Origin: Desulfobacteraceae bacterium
GTDB taxonomy: Bacteria; Desulfobacterota; Desulfobacteria; Desulfobacterales; Desulfobacteraceae
DNA length: 16,004 bases
Assembly: GCA_015486915.1 (NCBI GenBank)
Contig: WFQS01000402.1
Coordinates: 1-16,004, forward strand
Direction of reading: 5' to 3'
A program made the translations under genes and the position numbers. Below are positions 7,067-15,547 of this stretch, one piece after another (within the stretch, counting starts at the first letter, position 1; every line of letters starts with the position of its first letter). The notes beneath the pieces are model-generated. The model was not told the origin of the DNA and made no database searches. It was given only the letters and a program-made list of their open reading frames with translations.

Positions 7067-8125
7067 CTATGCCTGCTCTGCTTCATAGGAGTTCATAGTA
7101 TTGCAAATTTCACGAATATCAATGTTCACGGGACAATGGACAACGCACCTGCCGCATCCGACGCACATGGTGCCCTGATCATATTTATCCACAAAGTACT
7201 TGAGTTTATGCATGAATCTCTGGCGTACTCTCTGCACCTTCTCAGCCCTTGGATTATGGCTTGAAGCGTGAAGGGTAAAAAGAGGAAACATACAGGAGTC
7301 CCAGTTACGAAATCTTACGGCTTTTTTCCCCTTTGTTTCGTCCTGGATATCAAAGCACCAGCATGTGGGGCATACAAAGGTACACGTTCCGCAGTTGATA
7401 CATGAAAAGCTTAAATCTTCCCAAAAGGAAGCCCCGTGCAGTTCAAGCAGGGATTTTTCCTTAAGTTTTTCAGTCTTGACTTTTTCTACGTCAATGGCTT
7501 TTTCAGCTTTATTTTTGATCTCATTTATCAGTTTCGCTGATTTATCTGCATCTGCTTCATTTGTAAAACCTGCCGCTTTAAGAAAGGCATCTCCTTTTTC
7601 AGACAGCACTTTGGCAAGAAAGTGATCTTTGCAGTCAACAAGTAAAACGTCAAGACCCTCTTCTGCAAATGGTCCGGAGCCCATTGACAGTGTAAAATCA
7701 TAAATAGATGGTTTGTTTACGGCAAGTCCCACAAAAGTTGTTGCCTCATATGCATCGCACCAGTATGGATCCCTGTAATCATCAGTGTCAAAATTTAATT
7801 TCACAAGCTGTACAGCCTTTGCATCACAGGGCATTATACCAATCACAGCCCTTGGTGAATAATCTGTATCAACTCGTTTCATTATATGATGATCATCCTG
7901 TGATTCATCAAGGGATGTGGCAAGTATTTTTTCAGATTGCGGGAAAAGTATGGATTTTGGAGAAAGGACGGAAAGTGCATTTTCCATATCCGGATATTCT
8001 TTAGAGTTAAGCTTTTTAAAAACAAAATGTTTTTTATCTTTAACAGGACCGAAAATTTGATAATTTTCCCTTGATTTATCAATCCCTCCGGTCCAGTTCT
8101 TTTTGTCAATTTTTATGACTTTCAT
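7067..8125 (-). CDS. Di-cluster ferredoxin subunit, FlxB/AsrA/hydrogenase-beta type
   Basis: This is an electron-transfer subunit of 352 residues. Its N-terminal domain resembles sulfhydrogenase/anaerobic sulfite reductase beta subunits (AsrA-like: PRAVIGIMPCDAKAVQL at 91-107). The C-terminal part carries two [4Fe-4S] motifs, C242-C245-C248-C252 and C321-C324-C327-C331, with additional cysteines in PTCWCF just after the first. The SD GAGGA precedes the ATG. It lies between the FlxA-like gene (50 bases downstream) and a second ferredoxin subunit (107 bases upstream). Proteins of this type normally wire a FlxA-like NAD(P)H module to HdrA or to a hydrogenase. No hydrogenase catalytic subunit is present here, which favours the Flx-type assignment. 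Confidence 0.85.
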   Translation of the reverse strand: MKVIKIDKKNWTGGIDKSRENYQIFGPVKDKKHFVFKKLNSKEYPDMENALSVLSPKSILFPQSEKILATSLDESQDDHHIMKRVDTDYSPRAVIGIMPCDAKAVQLVKLNFDTDDYRDPYWCDAYEATTFVGLAVNKPSIYDFTLSMGSGPFAEEGLDVLLVDCKDHFLAKVLSEKGDAFLKAAGFTNEADADKSAKLINEIKNKAEKAIDVEKVKTEKLKEKSLLELHGASFWEDLSFSCINCGTCTFVCPTCWCFDIQDETKGKKAVRFRNWDSCMFPLFTLHASSHNPRAEKVQRVRQRFMHKLKYFVDKYDQGTMCVGCGRCVVHCPVNIDIREICNTMNSYEAEQA

Positions 8126-8232
8126 AATACTGTCCTCTTTTTCATAGGAAACTCAAACTATCCGATAAACAGTGGTGAGAGTTTCATGCTTTGTCGTGGG
8201 CGGATTTAAAAAATTAAAATCTGCCAGAGCAC
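8126..8232 (-). other. Hairpin-containing intercistronic gap
   Basis: The 107-base gap contains two inverted repeats: GAAACTC (8148-8154) with GAGTTTC (8179-8185), and a 9-bp stem with one mismatch, 8199-8207 with 8217-8225. Neither is followed by a T-tract on the minus strand, so they do not look like terminators. RNA processing or stability elements are possible. Confidence 0.35.
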
Positions 8233-9180
8233 TTACCTGATAAATTCATCAGGATCATCAGGATTAAATGTATCAAGAGCAGGTCTTTTATTCGGGTCCA
8301 GACCGGGTTCCCAGTCAAAAATTTCATAGGAATCCTTAACAAGTTTTCTTGTAAAAGCTCTCACGTGTATATCCATGGGGCAGGCCTCTTCACAGGCTCC
8401 GCAGTCAGTACATCTTCCTGCACAGTGATATGCCCGTAAAAGATGAAAAGTTCTTACATCATTTATATCCTGACCCTTGCCAACCCACTGGGGATTTGAT
8501 TCATCCACAAAACATGTGGGACAATAGCACAGAGGGCATGCATTCCTGCACGCATAACAGCGAATACAGTCTTTGATAAGATCATTGAAATAATTCCATT
8601 TATCATCTGAACTCATATTTTCTATTTTAATGACATCTGCAAATCGATTCTCAATCTTTTGTTCTTCAACAAGATCTGCAGCAAGTACATCATAAATGAC
8701 AGGATTTCTGTGAATGCATGTTGTGCAATTGTCTTTGAGAAAATCCTGTTTATCAAGTTCTTTTTTTTCAGATGCAGTTTCCACAAAAAGTTTATTACCT
8801 TCTTCCGAAAATAAGGTGATATCATCATTAAAAAGAGATCTGATTTTTCTTTTATCAACCATTCCGTCACAGGGCACACCAATAATGTAAAGATTTTCCC
8901 TTGTCACTTTATTTTCAATGATGTGATTCACAATATTTCTGGAATCGCATCCTTTTGCAACAACACCAATTTTTTCTTTTCTGTTTGTAAGATAATTGGC
9001 AAGATTTAATGTGCAGTTGCTGTCCCAGATTAATTCTTTTGCCTGCTCCAGGGTTCTTGCAACACAGGGGCAGCTTGACATTGGTATGGTTCCTTTTTTA
9101 AAGCCCACTATCATGTCAACCTTCCCGTCCTTTAAAAGACCGGTGCACAGTGTCCTGATTTTATCTGTTAAACTATCCAT
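8233..9180 (-). CDS. Di-cluster ferredoxin subunit with FrhB-like N-terminal domain (FlxC-like)
   Basis: This 315-residue iron-sulfur protein has an N-terminal cysteine-rich region (SSCPCVARTLEQ at 35-46, VAKGCDSRNIV at 74-84, GVPCDG at 101-106). That region resembles the F420-hydrogenase/formate-dehydrogenase beta (FrhB/FdhB-like) fold. Two further cysteines follow in NCTTCIH (152, 155). The C-terminal half has two [4Fe-4S] motifs: C205-C208-C211-C215, extended by PLCYCPTC, and C257-C260-C263-C267. It starts 13 bases after the mvhD stop with GAGGGG as SD. It is predicted to carry electrons between MvhD/HdrA and the FlxB/FlxA module. Whether it binds a flavin, as FrhB does, cannot be decided by eye. 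Confidence 0.82.
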   Translation of the reverse strand: MDSLTDKIRTLCTGLLKDGKVDMIVGFKKGTIPMSSCPCVARTLEQAKELIWDSNCTLNLANYLTNRKEKIGVVAKGCDSRNIVNHIIENKVTRENLYIIGVPCDGMVDKRKIRSLFNDDITLFSEEGNKLFVETASEKKELDKQDFLKDNCTTCIHRNPVIYDVLAADLVEEQKIENRFADVIKIENMSSDDKWNYFNDLIKDCIRCYACRNACPLCYCPTCFVDESNPQWVGKGQDINDVRTFHLLRAYHCAGRCTDCGACEEACPMDIHVRAFTRKLVKDSYEIFDWEPGLDPNKRPALDTFNPDDPDEFIR

Positions 9181-9193
9181 AAAATTTAACCCC

Positions 9194-9616
9194 TCAGCCT
9201 AACTTTTTTACAAGTCTGTTATTGGGACCAAGAGCTCTGACACTTTCTGTTACCTCTTTTGCAACCTCCACAAATTTGGTTGCTTCTGCCGAGGATATCC
9301 AGGAAAAGTGAAGCCTGTCCTTTTCAATTCCAATATGTTCAAGAAGATTTCCCATGAGGGCGAATTTCCGTCTGGCATAGTAATTACCTTCCAGGTAATG
9401 GCATTCTCCGGGATGTCAGCCGGAAACCCAGACACCATCTGCTCCTTCCTTAAATGCAGACAAAATAAATTCCGGGCTCATTCTTCCTGTGCACGGTATC
9501 CTGATGACACGGATGTCGGAAGGATACTGCAGCCTGCTGACTCCGGCAAGATCTGCCGCACCGTAACTGCACCAGTTACACAAAAAAGCAACGATTTTTG
9601 TTTTTCCTTCAGTCAT
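9194..9616 (-). CDS. mvhD: MvhD-family [2Fe-2S] subunit, selenoprotein (in-frame UGA = Sec67)
   Basis: MvhD bridges electrons to HdrA in heterodisulfide-reductase-type complexes through a [2Fe-2S] cluster. Read normally, the frame stops at a TGA (9416-9418) after GADGVWVSG. Read through, it continues as [12 protein letters not shown] and on to [18 protein letters not shown], ending at TGA 9194-9196, exactly the family's second half. The UGA replaces the Cys of the conserved CHxGxC motif; C13, C16, C42 and C72 are retained. A hairpin with a GG loop lies just downstream. Full length is 140 residues. The ATG at 9616 is preferred because AAAGGA lies 10 bases before it; an ATG seven codons earlier (9637) has no SD. 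Conventional annotation would report a truncated gene plus a spurious one. Confidence 0.92.
9383..9399 (-). promoter_or_regulatory. SECIS-like hairpin for MvhD Sec67
   Basis: On the minus strand a perfect 7-bp stem (ATTACCT with AGGTAAT) closes a GGA loop. The loop GG falls at nucleotides 24-25 after the UGA at 9416-9418. This fits bacterial SECIS elements, which lie just downstream of the Sec codon inside the coding region with GG in the apical loop. Confidence 0.75.
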
Positions 9617-9800
9617 TTTTTGTATTTCCTTTATCATGTTTCATTAAGAGAATTATGACATCTCTTTTATATTTTATATTTCTCGATTTCTGTTTTTTGC
9701 CTTTGTTTGTAAAAAAGTGCTGTATAACAAAGCGCAACTTCCATATTTCATTGTAACCTGAAATCTTCAGACGTTACGCACAAATAATATTCTTTCCATT

Positions 9801-12800
9801 CTACGCTTCATTTAAAGCAGATATCTGGGCAAAAATCTGGTTAGTATCAAATCCCTTTAGATGAATAGCGCCCGATCTGCAGGATGCCACGCAGAGTCCG
9901 CATCCCTTGCACAGCACTGGATTAATCCGGGCTTTTCCTGCAAATCTGCCTTCAGTTTCAAATGACGGGGCAGAATACGGGCAAATTGAAACACATACGC
10001 CGCAGGAACTGCAGAAAACGGAATTTACTTTTGCAACAGTACCGCTTGTATGGATGGTTTCCTTTGCAAGCAGTGTTACAGCACGTGATGCTGCGGCCTG
10101 TCCATGTGCAATTGATTCATCAACGGGTTTTGGATAATGCGCCATTCCACAGAGGAACACCCCGTCCGTTGCAAATTCCGACGGCCCGAGTTTTGCGTGT
10201 TTTTCAACAAAGAACCCGTCTTCATTAAGGGGAACTTTAAAGAAATTAGCAAGTTTTTCATCCCTGTACGGAACAATTGCAGTTGCAAGGGTTATAAGAT
10301 CCGTTTCAATTTCAAGGGGACGCTGTAGTACATGATCCGTTATGGTAATTGATATTTTTTTATCGTTGATATTAACCACAGGCTTGTTATCAAGTGAGTA
10401 TCGGATAAAAATTATACCTTTTTCCCTTGCTTTCTGATACAGATACTCCCTTTCTCCATATGTCCTTATATCCCTGTAAAGAATAAAAATATCCATTTCA
10501 GGGTTTATTTTCTTTAATTCAAGGGCATTTTCAATGGAATGTGTACAGCACACCCTTGAACAATAGGGTCGTTGTGGTTCCCTTGAACCCACACACTGGA
10601 TAAAAACCGCTGAGTTAAGGTCTTTGAGTGAGGGGTTGTTATCTATGAACTTCCTGTCAAGATCAAGACTTGTGATTATCCTTTCATCTTCGCCGTAATG
10701 GTATTCATCAGGTTCATATTGAGATGCGCCCGTTGCGATTACGGCAACTCCATGGTCAAGTTCCATGACATTTTTATCGGAAACAAGAGTTGATTTAAAA
10801 TTTCCCACAAAACCTTCAACATCTTCAAGCTTTGTATTAAGGTGAAGCTTTATTTTGTCGTTGCCTTTAATTTCATCAATCAGGGATAACAGCTTTTCCT
10901 GAACATTTTCACCTTGAAAGGTTTTATAAAGATTGTTTGCATTGCCTCCAAGAAAACCCATTTTTTCCACAAGGTGGACAACATAGCCCTGTTCGGCAAG
11001 GTTTTTTGCAGCGGTCATACCTGATAACCCGCCGCCTATAACCATTGCAACGGGGTTAACAAGCAGTTCCGCCTCTTCAAGGGGTTCCATTAATGCGACC
11101 TTGGCAACGGCCATTCTTACAAGGTCCTTTGCCTTTTCAGTTGCAAGTTCAGGGGTGTTTTTATGAACCCAGGAATCCTGGTTCCTGATATTTACCATCT
11201 CAAAGAGATATTTGTTAACACCGGCATTCTGCATGGTTTCCTGGAAAAGAGGCTCATGTGTTTTCGGTGTGCAGGATGCAACAACAACACGGTTCAGATT
11301 TTTAGCCTTGATGATCTGGGCCATGCCGTCCTGGGTATCCTGGGAACATGAGTAGAGATTGTCAGCAGTGTATTCAACATAGGGCAGGTTTGCCGCATAA
11401 TCCCTAACTTCCGGAACGTTCACCACGCTTGCAATATTGGACCCGCATTTACAGACAAACACACCAATTTTTGGACGTTCACCAACAACATTGGTTTCAG
11501 GAATAATTTCTTCTTTTTTTGTAGTTGTGTTACGCCCGGAGCTCAGCATTGCTCCTGCAACGGCTGCTGCAGCACTGGAATCCACAACTGACTGTGGAAT
11601 ATCCTTTGGCCCCTGGAAGGCACCGCATACAAAAACGCCTTTTCTGCTGGTTTCAACAGGAGTAAAGCTTGAAGTCGCTGCAAAATTGCCTTCGGTGAGG
11701 TCAATACCCAGCCTGTTTGCCATTTCAATGGTTTCAGGTGAAATTTCAAGGCCGATGGAAAGGACCACCATGTCAAAAATTTCTTCGATCTTTTCACCTG
11801 TTTCACTGACATAATCTATAATAAGATCATCTGAATCATGGTCAGGATTTACAGTATGGACACGGCTCCTGATAAATCGTATTCCCTGTTCCTTGGCCCT
11901 GTTGTAATACCTTTCAAAATCCTTGCCATGTGTTCTGATATCCATGTAAAAAATCGAGCAGTCAAGTTCATCTCCTGCATGTTCCTTTGCAATAACAGCT
12001 TCTTTAAGTGCATACATGCAGCAGACTGAAGAGCAGTACTTATTATCGCACCTGTTCATATCCCTTGAACCAACACACTGGAACCAGGCTATTTTTTTTG
12101 GTTCTTTATTGTCGGAAAGCCTTGTCAAATGACCGTTTGTGGGTCCTGATGCGGAAAGAATCCTTTCAAACTCCATGGATGTCATGACATTTGGATGCTG
12201 GGCATACTGGTAATTGTCGAGATCCGAAGGATCAAAGGGGGTGAAACCCGGTGCAAGTATCACAGCTCCTGCATCAAGTTCAATGATCTCATCTTCCGTT
12301 GTATGATCAATGGCATCCATCTGGCAGATATCTTTACACACCTGGCATTTGCCTGTTTTAAAATGCATGCACACATCGCGGTCAATGGCCGGATTGTTGG
12401 GAACCGCCTGCGCATATGGCACATAAATCGGCTTTCTTCCCTTAAGTCCCAGTTCATATTCAGATGGAATAGGAATGGGATGCTGTTTTGTAAACTCTTT
12501 TTTGATTTTTTCAAGGGTTATATGGCCTGTGGGACAGACAGAAGCGCATGCACCGCATGCCATGCACACATCGCTCTGGATATGAAATGGTGTGTCAACT
12601 TTCATGTCAAGACCGCGTCCCGTAAGGCTTATGGCGCTGTTTCCAACCTTTTCACACATGCGGACACAAAGGCCGCATAAAATACAATCATCATCTCCCA
12701 AAGGAAAACGCGGTTTTTCAATATTATATTTTTCAGCAAGTCCCTTTAAAAGAGAAACATCCGGGCATCTTGCATATAGCATTTCAACAATGAGCCTGCG

Positions 12801-13052
12801 CCCCTTGTGCACAGCATCCGTGTCAGTGAAGACCTCCATTCCCTCCCATATGGGGTAGTTGCAGGAGGTAACAAATTTTGTCCGTCTGCCGTCAAAAACC
12901 TCAACGGTACACATACGGCACATACCCGCAGGTTCCAGTGCCTTGTGATGGCACAGGGTTGGAATTTCAATTCCGTATTTCTGTGCTACCTGAAGTATGT
13001 ACTGGCCTTCTTCGCCCTGAACTTCATTATTATTAATCTTAAAAGTGATCAT
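9801..13052 (-). CDS. hdrA: NuoG-like/HdrA(C-half)/HdrA fusion protein
   Basis: This giant iron-sulfur flavoprotein of 1083 residues is probably the electron-bifurcating core. Three parts can be read. Residues 1-180 are a NuoG/HydA-like N-terminus with a [2Fe-2S] site (C34, C45, C48, C64) and two [4Fe-4S] sites (C123-C126-C129-C133; C163-C166-C169-C173). About 198-510 is the C-terminal half of a HdrA, starting SEYELGLKGRKPIYVPYAQAVP, with CVGSRD and CSSVCC but no FAD-binding GxGxxG. Residues 526-1083 are a nearly complete second HdrA: VFVCKCGSN (531-539), YSCS (567-570), ASCTPKTHEP, FAD motif GGGLSG (673-678), CSRVCC, and two C-terminal [4Fe-4S] sites (from C1014 and C1048). The SD is AAGGA. 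The missing first half of the inner HdrA matches the small gene at 15548-15934. Confidence 0.93.
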   Translation of the reverse strand: MITFKINNNEVQGEEGQYILQVAQKYGIEIPTLCHHKALEPAGMCRMCTVEVFDGRRTKFVTSCNYPIWEGMEVFTDTDAVHKGRRLIVEMLYARCPDVSLLKGLAEKYNIEKPRFPLGDDDCILCGLCVRMCEKVGNSAISLTGRGLDMKVDTPFHIQSDVCMACGACASVCPTGHITLEKIKKEFTKQHPIPIPSEYELGLKGRKPIYVPYAQAVPNNPAIDRDVCMHFKTGKCQVCKDICQMDAIDHTTEDEIIELDAGAVILAPGFTPFDPSDLDNYQYAQHPNVMTSMEFERILSASGPTNGHLTRLSDNKEPKKIAWFQCVGSRDMNRCDNKYCSSVCCMYALKEAVIAKEHAGDELDCSIFYMDIRTHGKDFERYYNRAKEQGIRFIRSRVHTVNPDHDSDDLIIDYVSETGEKIEEIFDMVVLSIGLEISPETIEMANRLGIDLTEGNFAATSSFTPVETSRKGVFVCGAFQGPKDIPQSVVDSSAAAAVAGAMLSSGRNTTTKKEEIIPETNVVGERPKIGVFVCKCGSNIASVVNVPEVRDYAANLPYVEYTADNLYSCSQDTQDGMAQIIKAKNLNRVVVASCTPKTHEPLFQETMQNAGVNKYLFEMVNIRNQDSWVHKNTPELATEKAKDLVRMAVAKVALMEPLEEAELLVNPVAMVIGGGLSGMTAAKNLAEQGYVVHLVEKMGFLGGNANNLYKTFQGENVQEKLLSLIDEIKGNDKIKLHLNTKLEDVEGFVGNFKSTLVSDKNVMELDHGVAVIATGASQYEPDEYHYGEDERIITSLDLDRKFIDNNPSLKDLNSAVFIQCVGSREPQRPYCSRVCCTHSIENALELKKINPEMDIFILYRDIRTYGEREYLYQKAREKGIIFIRYSLDNKPVVNINDKKISITITDHVLQRPLEIETDLITLATAIVPYRDEKLANFFKVPLNEDGFFVEKHAKLGPSEFATDGVFLCGMAHYPKPVDESIAHGQAAASRAVTLLAKETIHTSGTVAKVNSVFCSSCGVCVSICPYSAPSFETEGRFAGKARINPVLCKGCGLCVASCRSGAIHLKGFDTNQIFAQISALNEA

Positions 13053-13072
13053 AAATATTTTCCTTGATATGA

Positions 13073-14926
13073 TTATTTGATAACGATTGCGTTAAATTTA
13101 CATGAATCGTAACAAATTCCACATTTTATACATTTTTCCTGATCTATGCTGTGTGGTTCCTTTTTCTTCCCTGTTACAGCTTCCTGGGGACATTTTTTCG
13201 CACAAAGGCCACAGCCTGTACAGGTGTTTTCATCTATCTCATAATGGAAAAGAGGTTTACAAACTCCTGCAGGACATTTTTTATCTTTTATGTGTGTTTC
13301 GTATTCATCACGAAAATAACGGATTGTTGATAAAACTGAATTTGGAGCAGATGTACCAAGACCGCATAATGAAAATTTCTGGATGGTTTCCCCTAATTCT
13401 TCAAGGAGTTCAATATCTCCGTCCTTTCCGTTTCCTTCACATATTCGTGTCAGGATATCAAGCATCTGCTTTAAACCTTCACGGCAGGGATTGCACTGTC
13501 CGCAGGATTCATCCCTTAAAAATTCAACAAAATACCTTGCAACTTCAACCATGCAGGTGTCCTGATCCATTACAATCATACCACCTGATCCCATGATTGA
13601 CCCAAGCCTTACAAGTTCGTCAAAGTCAACTTCAGTATCAAGGAACTCCTCGGGAATGCAACCACCTGACGGGCCGCCTGTCTGAACAGCCTTGAATTTT
13701 TTCTTTTTTGCGATCCCACCGCCTATGTCAAAAATAATCTTTCTAAGACTTGTTCCCATGGGAACTTCCACAAGCCCTGTATTTACAACTTTTCCCACAA
13801 GAGAGAAAATTTTTGTTCCTTTGCTGTGCTCTGTTCCGATGCTGTTGTACCAGTCAGCTCCCTTATTTATGATTACAGGAACATTTGCCCATGTTTCAAC
13901 ATTGTTAAGGGTTGAAGGCCCTTGTCTGAAACCCTTTTCAACGGTATGTACATATTTTGCCCTTGGCCTTCCGGGCTTTCCTTCAAGGGAGGACATAAGG
14001 GCTGTGGATTCACCGCATACAAAAGCGCCTCCGCCCCTGCTTATTGAAATATCAAGGTTTAAACCTGATCCAAGAATATTTTTTCCGAGAAGACCATATT
14101 TATTTGCCTTTTCTATAGCAATTGAAAGATTTTTAACGGCAAGGGGGTATTCGTGGCGTACATACACATAGCCCTGCTCAGCACCTATTGCAAGAGCACC
14201 TATGATCATTCCCTCCAATACACTGTGGGGATTGCCTTCAAGAACACTTCTGTCCATGTAGGCACCCGGGTCTCCTTCATCGGCATTACATATTATATAT
14301 CTTGGCCCCTTGAACTTTGCACAGGTTTTCCATTTAATTCCCGTTGGAAAACCACCTCCACCTCTTCCTCTGAGTTTGGATTTGCCTATTTCATCAATGA
14401 TAAAGGCAGGTGTCATTTCAGACAGGGCTTTTTCAAGGGCGGCGTAACCTCCAACCGATATATAATCATCAATACTTGCAGGATCAATGATACCGTTGCT
14501 GCCAAGTATTATTCTTTCCTGGAGATTATAAAAAGGGATGTCCTTTTCAAGGGGAACCTTTGCCTTTGTTGCTTCGATTTTAAAGAGCCGCTGTTTAATC
14601 AATTCACCGTTTTTAAGGGTTTTTTCGACAATCTCAGCCATGTGTTCTTTTTTCAGCTGCGAATAAAATATCCCTTCAGGATGAATCACCATTATGGGAC
14701 CTTTTTCACAGAAGCCATGGCATCCGGTCAGTTTAACCTCAAATTTATCATCAAGGCCTTGTTTTTTTAATTCCCTGACCAGCTCATCGTAAACTCCGGG
14801 TGTACCATAGGCACTGCAGCTTGAACCGGAACAGAGTGAAATCATTCTTCTTGTCTGTTTCTTTTTTGCTGTGTTCAAGGATTCTCTGTATTCCTGAAAC
14901 TCTTTAACACTATTAAATCTTGTCAT
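13073..14926 (-). CDS. NuoF/HndC-like NADH-oxidizing flavoprotein subunit
   Basis: This FMN/iron-sulfur subunit exchanges electrons with NAD(H), as in complex I NuoF, NADP-reducing hydrogenase HndC and HydB. Its 617 residues contain an N-terminal thioredoxin-like [2Fe-2S] domain (C32, C37, C69, C73) and the NADH/FMN core with GRGGGGFPTG at 187-196 and CNADEGDPGAYMDR. The N3-type [4Fe-4S] site is ESCGQCNPCREG (C475, C478, C481) plus C521. A C-terminal 2x[4Fe-4S] ferredoxin domain follows (C569-C572-C575-C579; C599-C602-C605-C609). The extra N- and C-terminal domains are typical of soluble bifurcating enzymes and not of membrane complex I. Its ATG has a very strong SD (TAAGGAGG) and lies 18 bases after the NuoE-like gene. 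The HdrA fusion follows 20 bases downstream. Confidence 0.95.
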   Translation of the reverse strand: MTRFNSVKEFQEYRESLNTAKKKQTRRMISLCSGSSCSAYGTPGVYDELVRELKKQGLDDKFEVKLTGCHGFCEKGPIMVIHPEGIFYSQLKKEHMAEIVEKTLKNGELIKQRLFKIEATKAKVPLEKDIPFYNLQERIILGSNGIIDPASIDDYISVGGYAALEKALSEMTPAFIIDEIGKSKLRGRGGGGFPTGIKWKTCAKFKGPRYIICNADEGDPGAYMDRSVLEGNPHSVLEGMIIGALAIGAEQGYVYVRHEYPLAVKNLSIAIEKANKYGLLGKNILGSGLNLDISISRGGGAFVCGESTALMSSLEGKPGRPRAKYVHTVEKGFRQGPSTLNNVETWANVPVIINKGADWYNSIGTEHSKGTKIFSLVGKVVNTGLVEVPMGTSLRKIIFDIGGGIAKKKKFKAVQTGGPSGGCIPEEFLDTEVDFDELVRLGSIMGSGGMIVMDQDTCMVEVARYFVEFLRDESCGQCNPCREGLKQMLDILTRICEGNGKDGDIELLEELGETIQKFSLCGLGTSAPNSVLSTIRYFRDEYETHIKDKKCPAGVCKPLFHYEIDENTCTGCGLCAKKCPQEAVTGKKKEPHSIDQEKCIKCGICYDSCKFNAIVIK

Positions 14927-14944
14927 AATTATTGTTTAACCTCC

Positions 14945-15439
14945 TTATGCCTCACACTCTTTTAGAGGTTTCTCATAAGTTTCCAAAATTTCGAGAGCCT
15001 TGGAATGATTAAGAGCACCATATATTTTTTTATCAACAGTAATAACAGGACCCGATGCACAGCAGCCTATGCAGCGTACACTTTCAAGGGAAAACATTCC
15101 GTCTTCCGATGTCTGTCCTTCTTCAATTCCGAGTTTTTCCTTAAATGCACTTTTTATTTTTTCCGCCCCGAGAATATGACAGGCAGTTCCGGTGCATACA
15201 TTAATTATATGTTTACCGCGCGGTTCAAGGGAAATAGTTTTATAAAACGTGGCCACGCTGTAAATCATACTTGGTTTTATATTTAGCTCTTTTACTAAAA
15301 CAGGGATAACTTCCGGTGGAACATAATTATATACTTCCATTATATCCTGCAAGATCATAAGCAGGTTCTCAGGATTTGAGTTATGGCGGTTAATTATTTC
15401 CTGGATTTTATCAGATTCAATTTTTATTTTTATAGCCAT
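14945..15439 (-). CDS. NuoE-like thioredoxin-fold [2Fe-2S] subunit
   Basis: This is the small [2Fe-2S] partner of the NuoF-like subunit. Its 164 residues have a helical N-terminus (about 1-75, with PPEVIPVLVKELNI and YSVATFYKTISLEPRGKH), then the thioredoxin-like [2Fe-2S] fold with ligands C82 and C87 (CTGTAC) and C123 and C127 (CIGCC). This is the standard NuoE/HndA arrangement. The ATG is preceded by GGAAGG 6 bases upstream. It comes 108 bases after the short seleno-HdrA gene and 18 bases before the NuoF-like gene. No frameshift or missing ligand is seen. Confidence 0.94.
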   Translation of the reverse strand: MAIKIKIESDKIQEIINRHNSNPENLLMILQDIMEVYNYVPPEVIPVLVKELNIKPSMIYSVATFYKTISLEPRGKHIINVCTGTACHILGAEKIKSAFKEKLGIEEGQTSEDGMFSLESVRCIGCCASGPVITVDKKIYGALNHSKALEILETYEKPLKECEA

Positions 15440-15547
15440 AAAAACCTTCCGTTAAAAATTGTGGTGATTATTTTTTGTCCGGGTTAAAATTTCAAGCAGT
15501 TTCGTTTAATTTTCTTAAAATTAATCGTTAAAAATACAGCAATAATT

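Noticed and set aside
9194..9196. Final TGA of mvhD as another Sec codon
   Set aside because: Read-through gives six residues to a TAG and overlaps the start of the next gene. The family ends here.
9250..9438. Apparent separate 62-residue minus-strand gene
   Set aside because: It is a different frame over the C-terminal half of mvhD. The true frame continues through the Sec TGA at 9416-9418.
9715..9785. Possible fourth copy of the 40-bp repeat in the hdrA-mvhD gap
   Set aside because: Only short scattered matches (GTAACG, AGAT) remain. An alignment needs gaps and is not better than chance by eye.
14153..14770. 205-residue plus-strand frame inside the nuoF-like gene
   Set aside because: Shadow of a strongly conserved coding region. 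It has no SD, no family motif and an odd composition. The same applies to 12195-12680, 13102-13596, 13692-14171, 11437-11814 and 9308-9658.
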